NCBI GenBank assembly: GCA_963680875.1
Contig: OY804579.1
Location: forward strand, 52,590,036-52,654,035
From: Bathymodiolus brooksi
Lineage: Eukaryota > Mollusca > Bivalvia > Mytilida > Modiolidae
DNA length: 64,000 nt
Direction of reading: 5' to 3'
The notes beneath the pieces were generated by a model that saw nothing but the letters and a program-made list of their open reading frames with translations, was not told the DNA's origin and did no database searches. Numbering within the stretch: position 1 is the stretch's first letter; the number at the start of each line of letters is the position of its first letter. Below are positions 57,301 to 64,000 of this stretch, one piece after another. The translations under genes and the position numbers were made by a program.

Positions 57301-60300
57301 GACTATCATTAAAGCGTATGATTGAAGAATGACGTTGGGAATGTGCAAATTGGAAAATCGATGTAACAAATACTAATATTACAGACGTTTTTCTTGTTCT
57401 AAGATGGTATATACAGATATATTATACTTTACGTTTTTATTTTCCATATTTGTCTTTGTTAGCGCAGCCGGTCAATATAACGTTGTATGGACCGGGACTG
57501 GACTGCCTCGTTTTCGATTCGGTTCCGGAACGTTACCTGCATTATTATTTTAGATAAAAAGTATAATATAGCAAATAGTTCATGTCACTTCGGGTCATAT
57601 GGCAGTATATGGACCGGTCCGTCACCAAAAAAATATTATATGGACCTCAGAAGCTTCGGTCCATATAATATTTATTTGGTGACGGACCGGTCCATATACT
57701 GCCATAAGCTTCGGTCCATATAATATTTTTTTGGTGACGGACCGGTCCATATACTGCCATATGACCCTCAGTGCCATGAACTATTTGCTATATACTTATC
57801 TAGTTTGGAGGCAGAGAACATCTATATGATGAAAAACCAAAGTTGTCCTGTTGTTCTTTTTCTTTTGGCCATAGTGTTGTCTTTTCTTCTTCGATTGGCG
57901 GATTCTGATTACCCCTTTGGTATCTTCAAACTCTTCATAGTCTCACACTAATGATCAACAAAACATTAAAGATGACATTGTCATAGGTTTACATTTTGGT
58001 CTACAATATACCGATAGTTATATAGTTTCATTCTGGTTTTTGCAATGCTATGAGGAACAACCTTTCATGAATGGTTAAGATATAATTAAATGGTTTAATC
58101 CAGCAACAACTTATTAGCTTGATATTTCATCAACTTCTTACGTATTCCCCGATTGGAAATACAAAGAAATTGAATCTCTATTTTAGTTTTTCCATTTGAA
58201 AATTGGCAATAGGGTCTGATATCAGGTAACATTATACAATGAAATAATATTCAAATGTTGCTTTCTTCTGACAAACATATATCTTGCTTTCTTTCATTAT
58301 TGCAATACACAAACTTTGTTGATACTATGGTAGATTCAGTTCTTACAAAAGACTGAGTCAAATTTTTCATTCTGGAATAAATCTGCGTATAAAAGTTATT
58401 GGTAATGTATCTCCGAGATAGAAAAATGATGTTTACCAGTATAAGTATAATGTTTAGAATTTTATTTATCTTCTACAGGTTCAGCACATACAGTCAGTGG
58501 AGCCTACTGGTCCAAGGTCCTTCAGAAGAAATCATTGTATGGTAAGAATAGGTTGATAGTCTGAAGAAAAGTTTGAAGATACCCAATGTGTAACTAGAAG
58601 CCGTAAGTCTTAAGGACAGACAATGTGTAACTAGAAGCCGTAAGTCTAAGGACAATGTGTAGCTAGAAGCCGTAAGTCTAAGGACAGATCATGTGTAACT
58701 AGAAGCCGTGAGTCTAAGGAAGGACAATGTGTAACTAGAAGCCGTAAGTCTAAGGACAGACAATGTGTAACTAGAAGCCGTAAGTCTAAGGACAGACAAT
58801 GTGTAATTAGAAGCGTAAGTCTAAGGAGACAATGTGTAACTAAAAGCCGTAAGTCTATGGACAATGTGTAGCTAGAAGCCGTAAGTCTCAGGACAGACAA
58901 TGTGTAACTAGAAGCCGTAAGTCTAAGGACAGACAATGTGTAACTAGAAGCCGTATGTCTAAGGACAGACAATGTGTAACTAGAAGCCGTAAGTCTAAGG
59001 ACAGACAATGTGTAACTAGAAGCCATAAGTCTAAGGAGACAATGTGTAACTAGAAGCCGTAAGTCTAAGGACAGACAATGTGTAACTAGAAGCCGTAAGT
59101 CTAAAGAGACAATGTGTAACTAGAAGCCGTAAGTCTAAGGACAGACAATGTGTAACTAGAAGCCGTAAGTCTAAGGACAGACAATGTGTAACTAGAAGTC
59201 ATAAGTGTAAGGAGACAATGTGTAACTAGAAGCCGTAATTCTAAGGAGACAATATGTAACTAGAAGCCGTAAGTCTAAGGACAGACAATGTGTAACTAGA
59301 AGCGTAAGTCTAAGGACAGACAATGTGTAACTAGAAGCCATAAGTGTAAGGAGACAATGTGTAACTAGAAGCCGTAATTCTAAGGAGACAATGTGTAACT
59401 AGAAGCCGTAAGTCTAAGGACAGACAATGTGTAACTAGAAGCCGTAAGTCTAAGGAGACAATGTGTAACTAGAAGCCGTAAGTCTAAGGACAGACAATGC
59501 AATGGCCAAATGAAGAAAGACAAAAAGGCAAACAATATTATGCAAAAGACTACACCACAGAAAACCTAAGATTGAGCAACACGAACCACACTAAAAACCG
59601 GGGGTAAAAAAAAGTTTGAAGAAACCGTAAATCAAAGAAGGACAGAGAATACAATAATAAAAGGACAAACAATAATCATCTATAAAGCAATACACACAAA
59701 ACTAATCATCGTGTACCAAGAACCCAACTAAAAATCGGGGGTGAACTTAGCTATGTGCTTCGGACGGGTTAGCAGTTCCTGCTCCACTAGTGACACCAGT
59801 CATGTTATTGTTAAACAAAACAAACAGCATCTGATATGGAAATAGTTTTGGAGACCAGTATGCGTAAATACATACAACTAGAATAAATAAAACGCAAAGT
59901 GTTTATTGTTGGCTGATCATAGATTTATATCAATGCGTTGGAATTTAAAATCTGTGATGCGTGCTACATATCAGTTGTAGATCACTGATGATTTGCTTAT
60001 GCTAAGCAAAATCGATTTCAAGCGAAAGGAAAGTAATACGAAGTACAGTCAAACCTGTATATAAAGAGCACTGAAGGTAACATCAAAACGTGCCCTTTGT
60101 GAGCAGTTGTTTGTTGTATACAGGTTCAAACTTATATGCACTATGCATTGCATGGAGAAAATGATGCTGTTCTTTATTGACAGTGATTTGTTATATATGG
60201 ATGTAAGGCAGGTTTGACTGTATCTTCTTCATGAAATACATGTACTCTCACAATAGCCTCGAACCTGAATCATATAAATCTACTTACCTGTTACCGTTCT

Positions 60301-60811
60301 CTAATACGAAGTTTATAATTTCAAAGTCAAATTGATAAATTATGGCTTCTGAATATACCATTTTGGTATTTTCAAACTTTTCTTAATATAAATTCGAATT
60401 CGCAGAAAGATGCGAATTTATTTCGAATTAGCAGCTTAATCGTGTTACAATGAGAAAACAGCCTAACGTCCAGTGCACATGTTTATTTGGAGTTATCCAA
60501 CCTTCACATTTGACGCTGTATAGAGTATTTCAAAGTTGTTGACGTTTAATCACGTTTTCCGACCGAGACATTTATCACGACTTGTGCCTGGTAAAACAAA
60601 GCTGAAAATAACTTATACCAGAAGAATGGTGATATTGTAAAACAAACAACAATAAATATATTTCTAGTGCAATCACAGCTTTCTGATTCATATTTCAGCA
60701 CGACAATACTCAAAACGAGGTGGAGACGTACGGATACAAGTGAAAGATGGCGGACGTGTTGATCTTACCGGTCAAAGTACTTGTGTGTTGAAAGGCTCTT
60801 TCTTTATTTGA
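48301..60811 (+). CDS. PBLD: PBLD/PhzF-family protein, nine-exon gene
   Basis: Joined exons: 48301-48399, 49949-50045, 51631-51729, 52372-52484, 52770-52799, 54027-54115, 56250-56443, 58479-58541, 60699-60811. Together they make 897 nt, 298 residues plus stop; animal PBLD is about 290. Every junction has AG/GT and consistent phase. The fold is the two-domain PhzF (diaminopimelate-epimerase-like) barrel. Visible signatures are [11 protein letters not shown] (res. 19-29), EMNLSDTAY (46-54), [15 protein letters not shown] (79-93) and [20 protein letters not shown] (233-252). PhzF itself is an isomerase in phenazine synthesis; the substrate of animal PBLD is not established. His85 fits the conserved GH position. 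Asp51 sits where PhzF has catalytic Glu45. The start is the ATG whose next residues ([10 protein letters not shown]) match the family N-terminus. Confidence 0.92.
48600..48800 (-). repeat. Family F repeat in PBLD intron 1
   Basis: Reverse orientation: TACCACACTGTCGGAACAG, then AGTACAGGCACTTCAATAAA. It holds one copy of the segment that forms the 33.8 kb minisatellite. Confidence 0.75.
48850..49620 (-). pseudogene. RT fragment (family D) in PBLD intron 1
   Basis: The - strand reads [31 protein letters not shown] (the G-T-N-C-A-P-L-L-A-D-L block), [17 protein letters not shown] (the Y-I-D-D motif degenerated to Y-I-D-T), and later [15 protein letters not shown]. Stops and a degraded catalytic motif make it dead. 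It is the mirror partner of 45430-46002. Confidence 0.78.
49949..50045 (+). CDS. PBLD: PBLD exon 2
   Basis: Residues 34-65 plus one base. It contains [18 protein letters not shown]. Acceptor TAACAG, donor GTTTGA (weak). The last 30 bp and donor are duplicated immediately downstream. Confidence 0.92.
50013..50165 (+). repeat. Tandem duplication across the exon 2 donor
   Basis: The segment from CATCGACACAAAACAGACAG through the exon end and into the intron (ACTATGCAAAGACTGGGTAA) occurs twice in tandem with about 71-bp offset, so a second potential donor TTCAG/GTTTGA lies at about 50115. The copies differ only at GGATTTTCTTC versus GGATTCACTTC. Confidence 0.9.
50166..50385. other. Unassigned, PBLD intron 2
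   Basis: No repeat or gene recognised. Confidence 0.4.
50389..51122. mobile_element. Foldback element carrying a nested family B copy
   Basis: Left arm (50405-50470: TTAGATGTTTGTTATATC, CGATACACTAACATCTAAC) is mirrored at 51028-51110 (GTTAGATGTTAGTGTATCG, GATATAACAAATATATAATT). The outer flanks carry imperfect direct repeats ATTAGATTAACATGAAAGT and ATTAGATTGACATGAAAGA. The family B copy sits inside. No transposase. Confidence 0.65.
50545..50937 (+). mobile_element. Family B element, complete with target duplication
   Basis: Bounded by TCTTGGCG at 50537-50544 and 50938-50945, giving a 393-bp element that starts CATTCTGGGTAGTTGTGAAG. It includes GGGCTCAAATCTACAGAGC (possible B-box relic), the CGTTGACCCGGTTGACAC block, and ends ATATAGCTGAAATACTGC ... 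CGTTAAGCAATAAACAATCA. The 3' core resembles that of SINE-A. Confidence 0.82.
51380..51570 (+). repeat. SINE-like element sharing the 3' core
   Basis: GAAAGAGCAAAGACTGATTG, GGATAATGTGTCCTAGTGG, then AACTTGTTCTCGTCACGATA, TAGCTGAAACTATTG and GGCGTTAAACAAC. A third type of 5' module joined to the same 3' core. Confidence 0.65.
51631..51729 (+). CDS. PBLD: PBLD exon 3
   Basis: Residues 66-98. It encodes [20 protein letters not shown], with the conserved Gly-His (His85 at 51687-51689). Acceptor CTTCAG, donor GTGAGT. Confidence 0.94.
51730..52371. other. PBLD intron 3, unassigned
   Basis: No repeat or gene recognised. Confidence 0.4.
52372..52484 (+). CDS. PBLD: PBLD exon 4
   Basis: Residues 99-136: [16 protein letters not shown] and [14 protein letters not shown], the inter-domain beta strands. 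Acceptor TTCCAG, donor GTGAAT, ends in phase 0. Confidence 0.93.
52510..52570 (+). repeat. Short dispersed GGTGAC motif
   Basis: TTAATACAGGTGACTGCTTA, ATAGGGGTGACCGCTTGGAC, related to 34795-34862 and more loosely to the motif at 60900-61000. Confidence 0.55.
52770..52799 (+). CDS. PBLD: PBLD exon 5 (30-bp microexon)
   Basis: Ten codons, [10 protein letters not shown], in phase 0 on both sides. It matches the short helix that follows the PP-D segment in PBLD. Acceptor TTGCAG, donor GTATGA. Confidence 0.85.
52826..53612. repeat. 68-bp tandem array in PBLD intron 5
   Basis: About eleven copies at 68-bp spacing (for example 53041 to 53109). The unit contains AATGAGTCTTTACACTGGAG, TAGGTATCCTTTAACATG and TTTGTATTTATTTTCAAG. 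A stranded relic (TTTTACACTGGAGTTATC, AGCATGTTATTTTCG) lies at 53915-53960 beyond a family F insertion. Confidence 0.95.
53660..53910 (-). repeat. Family F repeat in PBLD intron 5
   Basis: AACTCCACACTGTGCGACAG, TTCTGGCTAAATACGGGC, ATTAATAAAAAAATGCGGAG and TTTTCCAAATGAAAAAATGC. A diverged reverse copy that splits the 68-bp array from its last relic. Confidence 0.6.
54027..54115 (+). CDS. PBLD: PBLD exon 6
   Basis: Residues 147-175 plus two bases. It reads [20 protein letters not shown] and LIRLKDNIS, matching the K-L-L-V-R-L strand of domain 2. Donor GTAAGT is strong; the acceptor (TTTAAAG) is weak, so the 5' boundary is less certain. Confidence 0.8.
54290..54680 (+). repeat. Family B element in PBLD intron 6
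   Basis: AAAGCCCATAGAGCTGTTCA, TGACCGTTGACCATATTGAG, GTTATCGTCCTGAAAATAGC, then TGAAATACTG and ATTAAGCAATAATCAATC. Confidence 0.8.
54690..54972 (+). repeat. SINE with a different tRNA-like head and the SINE-A core
   Basis: The head GGGTGGCTCAATGAGATAGG with A-box-like spacing and GTGGGTTCGCGCTCGG as a B-box relic is unlike SINE-A. From GTGGTTCTCTCCGAG on, the body and 3' core (AATATAGCTGAAATATTGC, GTGACGTTAAACAC) are SINE-A-like. It ends in ATCAATCAATCA repeats. Confidence 0.75.
54973..55470. other. PBLD intron 6, unassigned
   Basis: Contains a 69-codon open stretch at 55001-55210 that I do not recognise. No repeat called. Confidence 0.35.
55475..56035 (-). repeat. Family D 3' region, long copy
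   Basis: GACTACCGAAGAGGCAATCA, AACACAACACAATATGTATT, GGGATGAACGCAGGTGCTC, AACAGTTCCTGTTTCTTG, GACACCCGCCATGCTAC and GATATTTCGTAACGGTCA. The most complete copy of this region. Confidence 0.7.
56250..56443 (+). CDS. PBLD: PBLD exon 7
   Basis: Residues 176-240 plus one base: [33 protein letters not shown], then [20 protein letters not shown], the most conserved PhzF segment. Acceptor TTGTAG, donor GTAAAA. The upstream continuation of the open frame (to 56098) is intronic. Confidence 0.94.
56563..56760 (-). repeat. SINE-A, reverse, in PBLD intron 7
   Basis: TGGTGTTAAACGCCACTTTC, CAGCTATATTATGGCGGTC, AAGTCACTGACAAACTTGTG, B-box complement TGGGATTCGAACTCGC. Confidence 0.85.
56755..56790 (+). pseudogene. 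Duplicated 3' end of PBLD exon 7 with donor
   Basis: GTACGGAATCCCAGAAGATC then CAGTGACAGGTAAAA repeats the end of exon 7 (56415-56449) with two substitutions, encoding [10 protein letters not shown] with the same donor. It sits immediately beyond the SINE-A copy, about 341 bp downstream of the original. Confidence 0.88.
56825..56886 (-). repeat. SINE 3' core fragment, reverse
   Basis: GATTGTTGTTAAACGCCAAG, then TTTTCAGCTATATCATGGC. Confidence 0.65.
56955..57130 (-). repeat. Family D 3' fragment
   Basis: ATACCAAAGGGGTAATCAGA, GGACAAACAATACATTG, AGCACGAACACCACTAAAAC and a GGTGAATTCAGGTGCT block. Confidence 0.68.
57131..57560. other. PBLD intron 7, unassigned
   Basis: No repeat or gene recognised. 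Confidence 0.35.
57567..57793. mobile_element. Palindromic foldback element in PBLD intron 7
   Basis: The left arm from ATAGCAAATAGTTCATG through GGCAGTATATGGACCGGTCC to AAATATTATATGGACC is mirrored twice on the right (57651-57708 and 57712-57790). The inner ~55 bp of the right arm are therefore tandemly duplicated, and the outer arm is completed only by the second copy. The arms match closely. A MITE-type hairpin is likely. Confidence 0.8.
57835..57945 (+). repeat. Family D 3' end
   Basis: TTGTTCTTTTTCTTTTGGCC, GGATTCTGATTACCCCTTTG and GTATCTTCAAACTCTTC. Confidence 0.7.
57946..58478. other. PBLD intron 7, unassigned
   Basis: No repeat or gene recognised. Confidence 0.35.
58479..58541 (+). 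CDS. PBLD: PBLD exon 8
   Basis: Residues 241-261: [20 protein letters not shown]. It completes the DPVTG-SAH motif split by the intron. Acceptor CTACAG, donor GTAAGA. Confidence 0.94.
58565..59500. repeat. 32/36-bp minisatellite inside a family D fragment
   Basis: About 26 copies of CAATGTGTAACTAGAAGCCG + TAAGTCTAAGGACAGA (36 bp) or a 32-bp form lacking ACAG. The array begins after AGTTTGAAGATACCCAATG and ends before GACAGACAATGCAATGGCCA, which are the two sides of one reverse family D 3' region. The unit corresponds to that family's own GGGTAATCAGAAGCCGTAA / GAAGGACAGACAAT segment. Confidence 0.92.
59501..59880 (-). repeat. Family D 3' fragment, continuation and second copy
   Basis: ACAATGCAATGGCCAAATGA and AGATTGAGCAACACGAACC, ending at an AAAAACCGGGGGT. 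A second short start (AAAGTTTGAAGAAACCG) follows at 59610, running to GGAGACCAGTATGCGTAA. Confidence 0.7.
59881..60698. other. PBLD intron 8, mostly unassigned
   Basis: 60045-60225 shows a loose inverted arrangement of AGTCAAACCTGTATATAAAG and GCAGGTTTGACTGTAT, a common animal intergenic motif. Otherwise nothing recognised. Confidence 0.4.
60699..60811 (+). CDS. PBLD: PBLD exon 9 (last coding exon)
   Basis: Residues 262-298 and TGA stop: [20 protein letters not shown] then [14 protein letters not shown], the usual PhzF C-terminus (R-G-G, G-R-V, G-x-x-x-x-V-L-x-G). Acceptor TTTCAG. Confidence 0.94.
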
Positions 60812-60846
60812 CATTTGATTATGATTATTAATTCCTGATGGGTTCT

Positions 60847-60852
60847 AATAAA
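60847..60852 (+). terminator. Candidate PBLD polyadenylation signal
   Basis: AATAAA 36 bases after the stop codon, the first consensus hexamer downstream. Confidence 0.6.
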
Positions 60853-60899
60853 AATGTATTCACCAGCTGACTATATAGTTTACTTCATTATTATAGACT

Positions 60900-61003
60900 A
60901 GAGTGAAACCTGTCTAAACTGATCTTCCGAGGGACCAGGGTTTTGTAGTCGGAATAGACAGGAGTTTGGTTTATACAGGTTAAGTCAACAAAGATTTTGG
61001 ACT
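60900..61003 (+). repeat. Dispersed ACCTGTCTA...ACAGG motif, probable seed of the satellite
   Basis: GTGAAACCTGTCTAAACTGA, CGGAATAGACAGGAGTTTGG, then TTTATACAGGTTAAGTC. The final block is nearly the start of the satellite unit that follows. Confidence 0.55.
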
Positions 61004-64000
61004 TTATTTAATGATCAGTTTATACAGGATTCTGGTTTATTCAGGGCTCAGTTTATACAGTATTCTGATTTATTCAAGGCTCAGTTCTTTATTTAATGAT
61101 CAGTTTATACAGGATTCTGGTTTATTCAGGGCTCAGTTTATACAGTATTCTGATTTATTCAAGGCTCAGTTCTTTATTTAATGATGAATTTATACAGGAT
61201 TCTGGTTTATTCAGGGCTCAGTTTATACAGTATTCTGGTTTATTCAAGGCTCAGTTCTTTATTTAATGATCAGTTTATACAGTATTCTGATTTATTCAAG
61301 GCTCAGTTCTTTATTTAATGATCAGTTTATACAGGATTCTGGTTTATTCAAGGCTCGGTTTATACAGGATTCTGGTTTATTCAAGGCTCAGTTTATACAG
61401 GATTCTGGTTTATTCAGGGCTCAGTTTATACAGGATTCTGGTTTATTCAGGGCTCAGTTTATACAGGATTCTGGTTTATTCAGGGCTCAGTTTATACAGG
61501 ATTCTGGTTTATTCAGGGCTCAGTTCTTTATTTAATGATCAGTTTATACAGGATTCTGGTTTATTCAGGGCTCAGTTTATACAGTATTCTGATTTATTCA
61601 AGGCTCAGTTCTTTATTTAATGATCAGTTTATACAGGATTCTGGTTTATTCAGGGCTCAGTTCTTTATTTAATGATCAGTTTATACAGGATTCTGGTTTA
61701 TTCAGGGCTCAGTTTATACAGGATTCTGGTTTATTCAAGGCTCAGTTCTTTATTTAATGATCAGTTTATACAGGATTCAGGTTTATTCAGGGCTCAGTTT
61801 ATACAGTATTCTGATTTATTCAAGGCTCAGTTCTTAATTTAATGATCAGTTTATACAGGATTCTGGTTTATTCAGGGCTCAGTTTATACAGGATTCTGGT
61901 TTATTCAGGGCTCAGTTCTTTATTTAATGATCAGTTTATACAGGATTCTGGTTTATTCAGGGCTCAGTTTATACAGTATTCTGATTTATTCAAGGCTCAG
62001 TTCTTTATTTAATGATCAGTTTATACAGGATTCTGGTTTATTCAGGGCTCACTTCTTTATTTAATGATCAGTTTATACAGGATTCTGGTTTATTCAGGGC
62101 TCAGTTTATACAGGATTCTGGTTTATTCAAGGCTCAGTTCTTTATTTAATGATCAGTTTATACAGTATTCAGGTTTATTCAGGGCTCAGTTTATACAGTA
62201 TTCTGGTTTATTCAAGACTCAGTTCTTTATCTAATGATCAGTTTATACAGTATTCTGATTTATTCAAGACTCAGTTCTTTATCTAATGATCAGTTTATAC
62301 AGGATTCTGGTTTATTCAAGGCTCAGTTCTTTATTTAATGATCAGTTTATACAGGATTCTGGTTTATTCAAGACTCAGTTCTTTATCTAATGATCAGTTT
62401 ATACAGGATTCTGGTTTATTCAGGGCTCAGTTTATATAGGATTCTGGTTTATTCAGGGCTCGGTTTATACAGTATTCTGGTTTATTCAAGGCTCAGTTCT
62501 TTATTTAATGATCAGTTTATACAGTATTCTGATTTATTCAAGGCTCAGTTCTTTATTTAATGATCAGTTTATACAGGAATCTGGTTTATTCAAGGCTCGG
62601 TTTATACAGGATTCTGGTTTATTCAAGGCTCAATTTATACAGTATTCTGGTTTATTTAAGGCTCAGTTTATACAGTATTCTGGTTTATTCAAGGCTCAGT
62701 TCTTTATTTAATGATCAGTTTATACAGTATTCTGATTTATTCAAGGCTCAGTTCTTTATTTAATGATCAGTTTATCAGTTTATACAGGATTCTGGTTTAT
62801 TCAAGGCTCGGTTTATACAGGATTCTGGTTTATTCAAGGCTCAATTTATACAGTATTCTGGTTTATTTAAGGCTCAGTTTATACAGTATTCTGGTTTATT
62901 CAAGGCTCAGTTCTTTATTTAATGATCAGTTTATACAGTATTCTGGTTTATTCAAGACTCAGTTCTTTATCTAATGATCAGTTTATACAGTATTCTGATT
63001 TATTCAAGACTCAGTTCTTTATCTAATGATCAGTTTATACAGGATTCTGGTTTATTCAAGGCCCAGTTCTTTATTTAATGATCAGTTTATACAGGATTCT
63101 GGTTTATTCAAGACTCAGTTCTTTATCTAATGATCAGTTTATACACGATTCTGGTTTATTCAGGGCTCAGTTTATATAGGATTCTGGTTTATTCAGGGCT
63201 CAGTTTATACAGTATTCTGGTTTATTCAAGGCTCAGTTCTTTATTTAATGATCAGTTTATACAGTATTCTGATTTATTCAAGGCTCAGTTCTTTATTTAA
63301 TGATCAGTTTATACAGGATTCTGGTTTATTCAAGGCTCGGTTTATACAGGATTCTGGTTTATTCAAGGCTCAATTTATACAGTATTCTGGTTTATTTAAG
63401 GCTCAGTTTATACAGTATTCTGGTTTATTCAAGGCTCAGTTCTTTATTTAATGATCAGTTTATACAGTATTCTGATTTATTCAAGGCTCAGTTCTTTATT
63501 TAATGATCAGTTTATACAGGATTCTGGTTTATTCAAGGCTCGGTTTATACAGGATTCTGGTTTATTCAAGGCTCAATTTATACAGTATTCTGGTTTATTT
63601 AAGGCTCAGTTTATACAGTATTCTGGTTTATTCAAGGCTCAGTTCTTTATTTAATGATCAGTTTATACAGTATTCTGGTTTATTCAAGACTCAGTTCTTT
63701 ATCTAATGATCAGTTTATACAGTATTCTGATTTATTCAAGACTCAGTTCTTTATCTAATGATCAGTTTATACAGGATTCTGGTTTATTCAAGGCCCAGTT
63801 CTTTATTTAATGATCAGTTTATACAGGATTCTGGTTTATTCAAGACTCAGTTCTTTATCTAATGATCAGTTTATACACGATTCTGGTTTATTCAGGGCTC
63901 AGTTTATATAGGATTCTGGTTTATTCAGGGCTCAGTTTATACAGTATTCTGGTTTATTCAAGGCTCAGTTCTTTATTTAATGATCAGTTTATACAGTATT
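61004..64000. repeat. 33/52-bp satellite array, runs off the window
   Basis: Units of 33 bp (CAGTTTATACAGGATTCTGG then TTTATTCAGGGCT) alternate with 52-bp units carrying an extra CAGTTCTTTATTTAATGAT. Variants (GATTTATT or GGTTTATT; AAGGCT or AGGGCT; a GGCCCAG at 63060 and 63792; CTAATGAT) recur at 732-bp spacing in the last 1.5 kb. The short open frames it generates in two registers are not genes. The true length is unknown because the array reaches the window edge. Confidence 0.96.

Noticed and set aside
58646..59026. 126-codon - strand open frame ([12 protein letters not shown] type)
   Set aside because: Produced by the 32/36-bp minisatellite; frames switch at each 4-bp variant.
61266..63706. 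Several + strand open frames (QDSGLFKAQF and YRILVYSRLS types)
   Set aside because: Produced by the 33/52-bp satellite in two registers.

Overview
This window looks like nuclear DNA from a mollusc, most likely a bivalve. It is AT-rich and intron-rich. It holds many tRNA-derived SINEs with a core (TATAGCTGAAATATTG...GCGTTAAAC) that I associate with molluscs, plus decayed reverse-transcriptase fragments of a type I know from bivalve assemblies. There is no bacterial operon structure, no rRNA and no CRISPR array. Most long open frames come from tandem repeats whose unit length is divisible by three. Species and repeat-family names cannot be settled from sequence reading alone.

One host gene can be reconstructed with confidence: a nine-exon PBLD/PhzF-family gene on the + strand (ATG 48301, stop 60811, 298 codons). 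Its splice sites, phases and PhzF motifs all agree. Its 5' part (exon 1, intron 1, start of exon 2) also exists as an inverted, broken copy on the - strand (about 45071-47900). The two copies lie head to head around a short spacer. The broken copy later received a hAT fragment, a Tc1-like fragment and a SINE. A single orphan exon resembling the first coding exon of EIF2B5 lies at 196-258.

Layout: 0-7.5 kb, repeat-rich intergenic DNA with RT and SINE fragments. 7.5-16.05 kb, a 36-bp satellite that becomes a 109-bp three-monomer higher-order repeat after a transposon insertion. 16-23.7 kb, dispersed TE remnants (RT, Tc1, SINEs, an inverted-repeat MITE). 23.75-25.86 kb, a 42-bp satellite open on both strands. 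25.9-37.3 kb, dispersed repeats, two hairpin elements, a SINE cluster, a 47-bp minisatellite and a Harbinger-type MITE. 37.47-43.07 kb, a dead DIRS-like retroelement carrying three nested insertions. 43-48 kb, intergenic DNA and the inverted PBLD copy. 48.3-60.8 kb, the PBLD gene, whose introns hold a 68-bp array, a 32/36-bp array, foldback elements and SINEs. 61-64 kb, a 33/52-bp satellite that runs off the end of the window.

A recurring theme is that internal pieces of dispersed repeats have been amplified in place into tandem arrays (33.8 kb, 58.6 kb and probably 61 kb). Several arrays have a second level of order. I see no coordinated new gene system. The most unusual items are the inverted PBLD duplication, duplicated splice-donor segments at two PBLD exon ends, and the hierarchical satellites.
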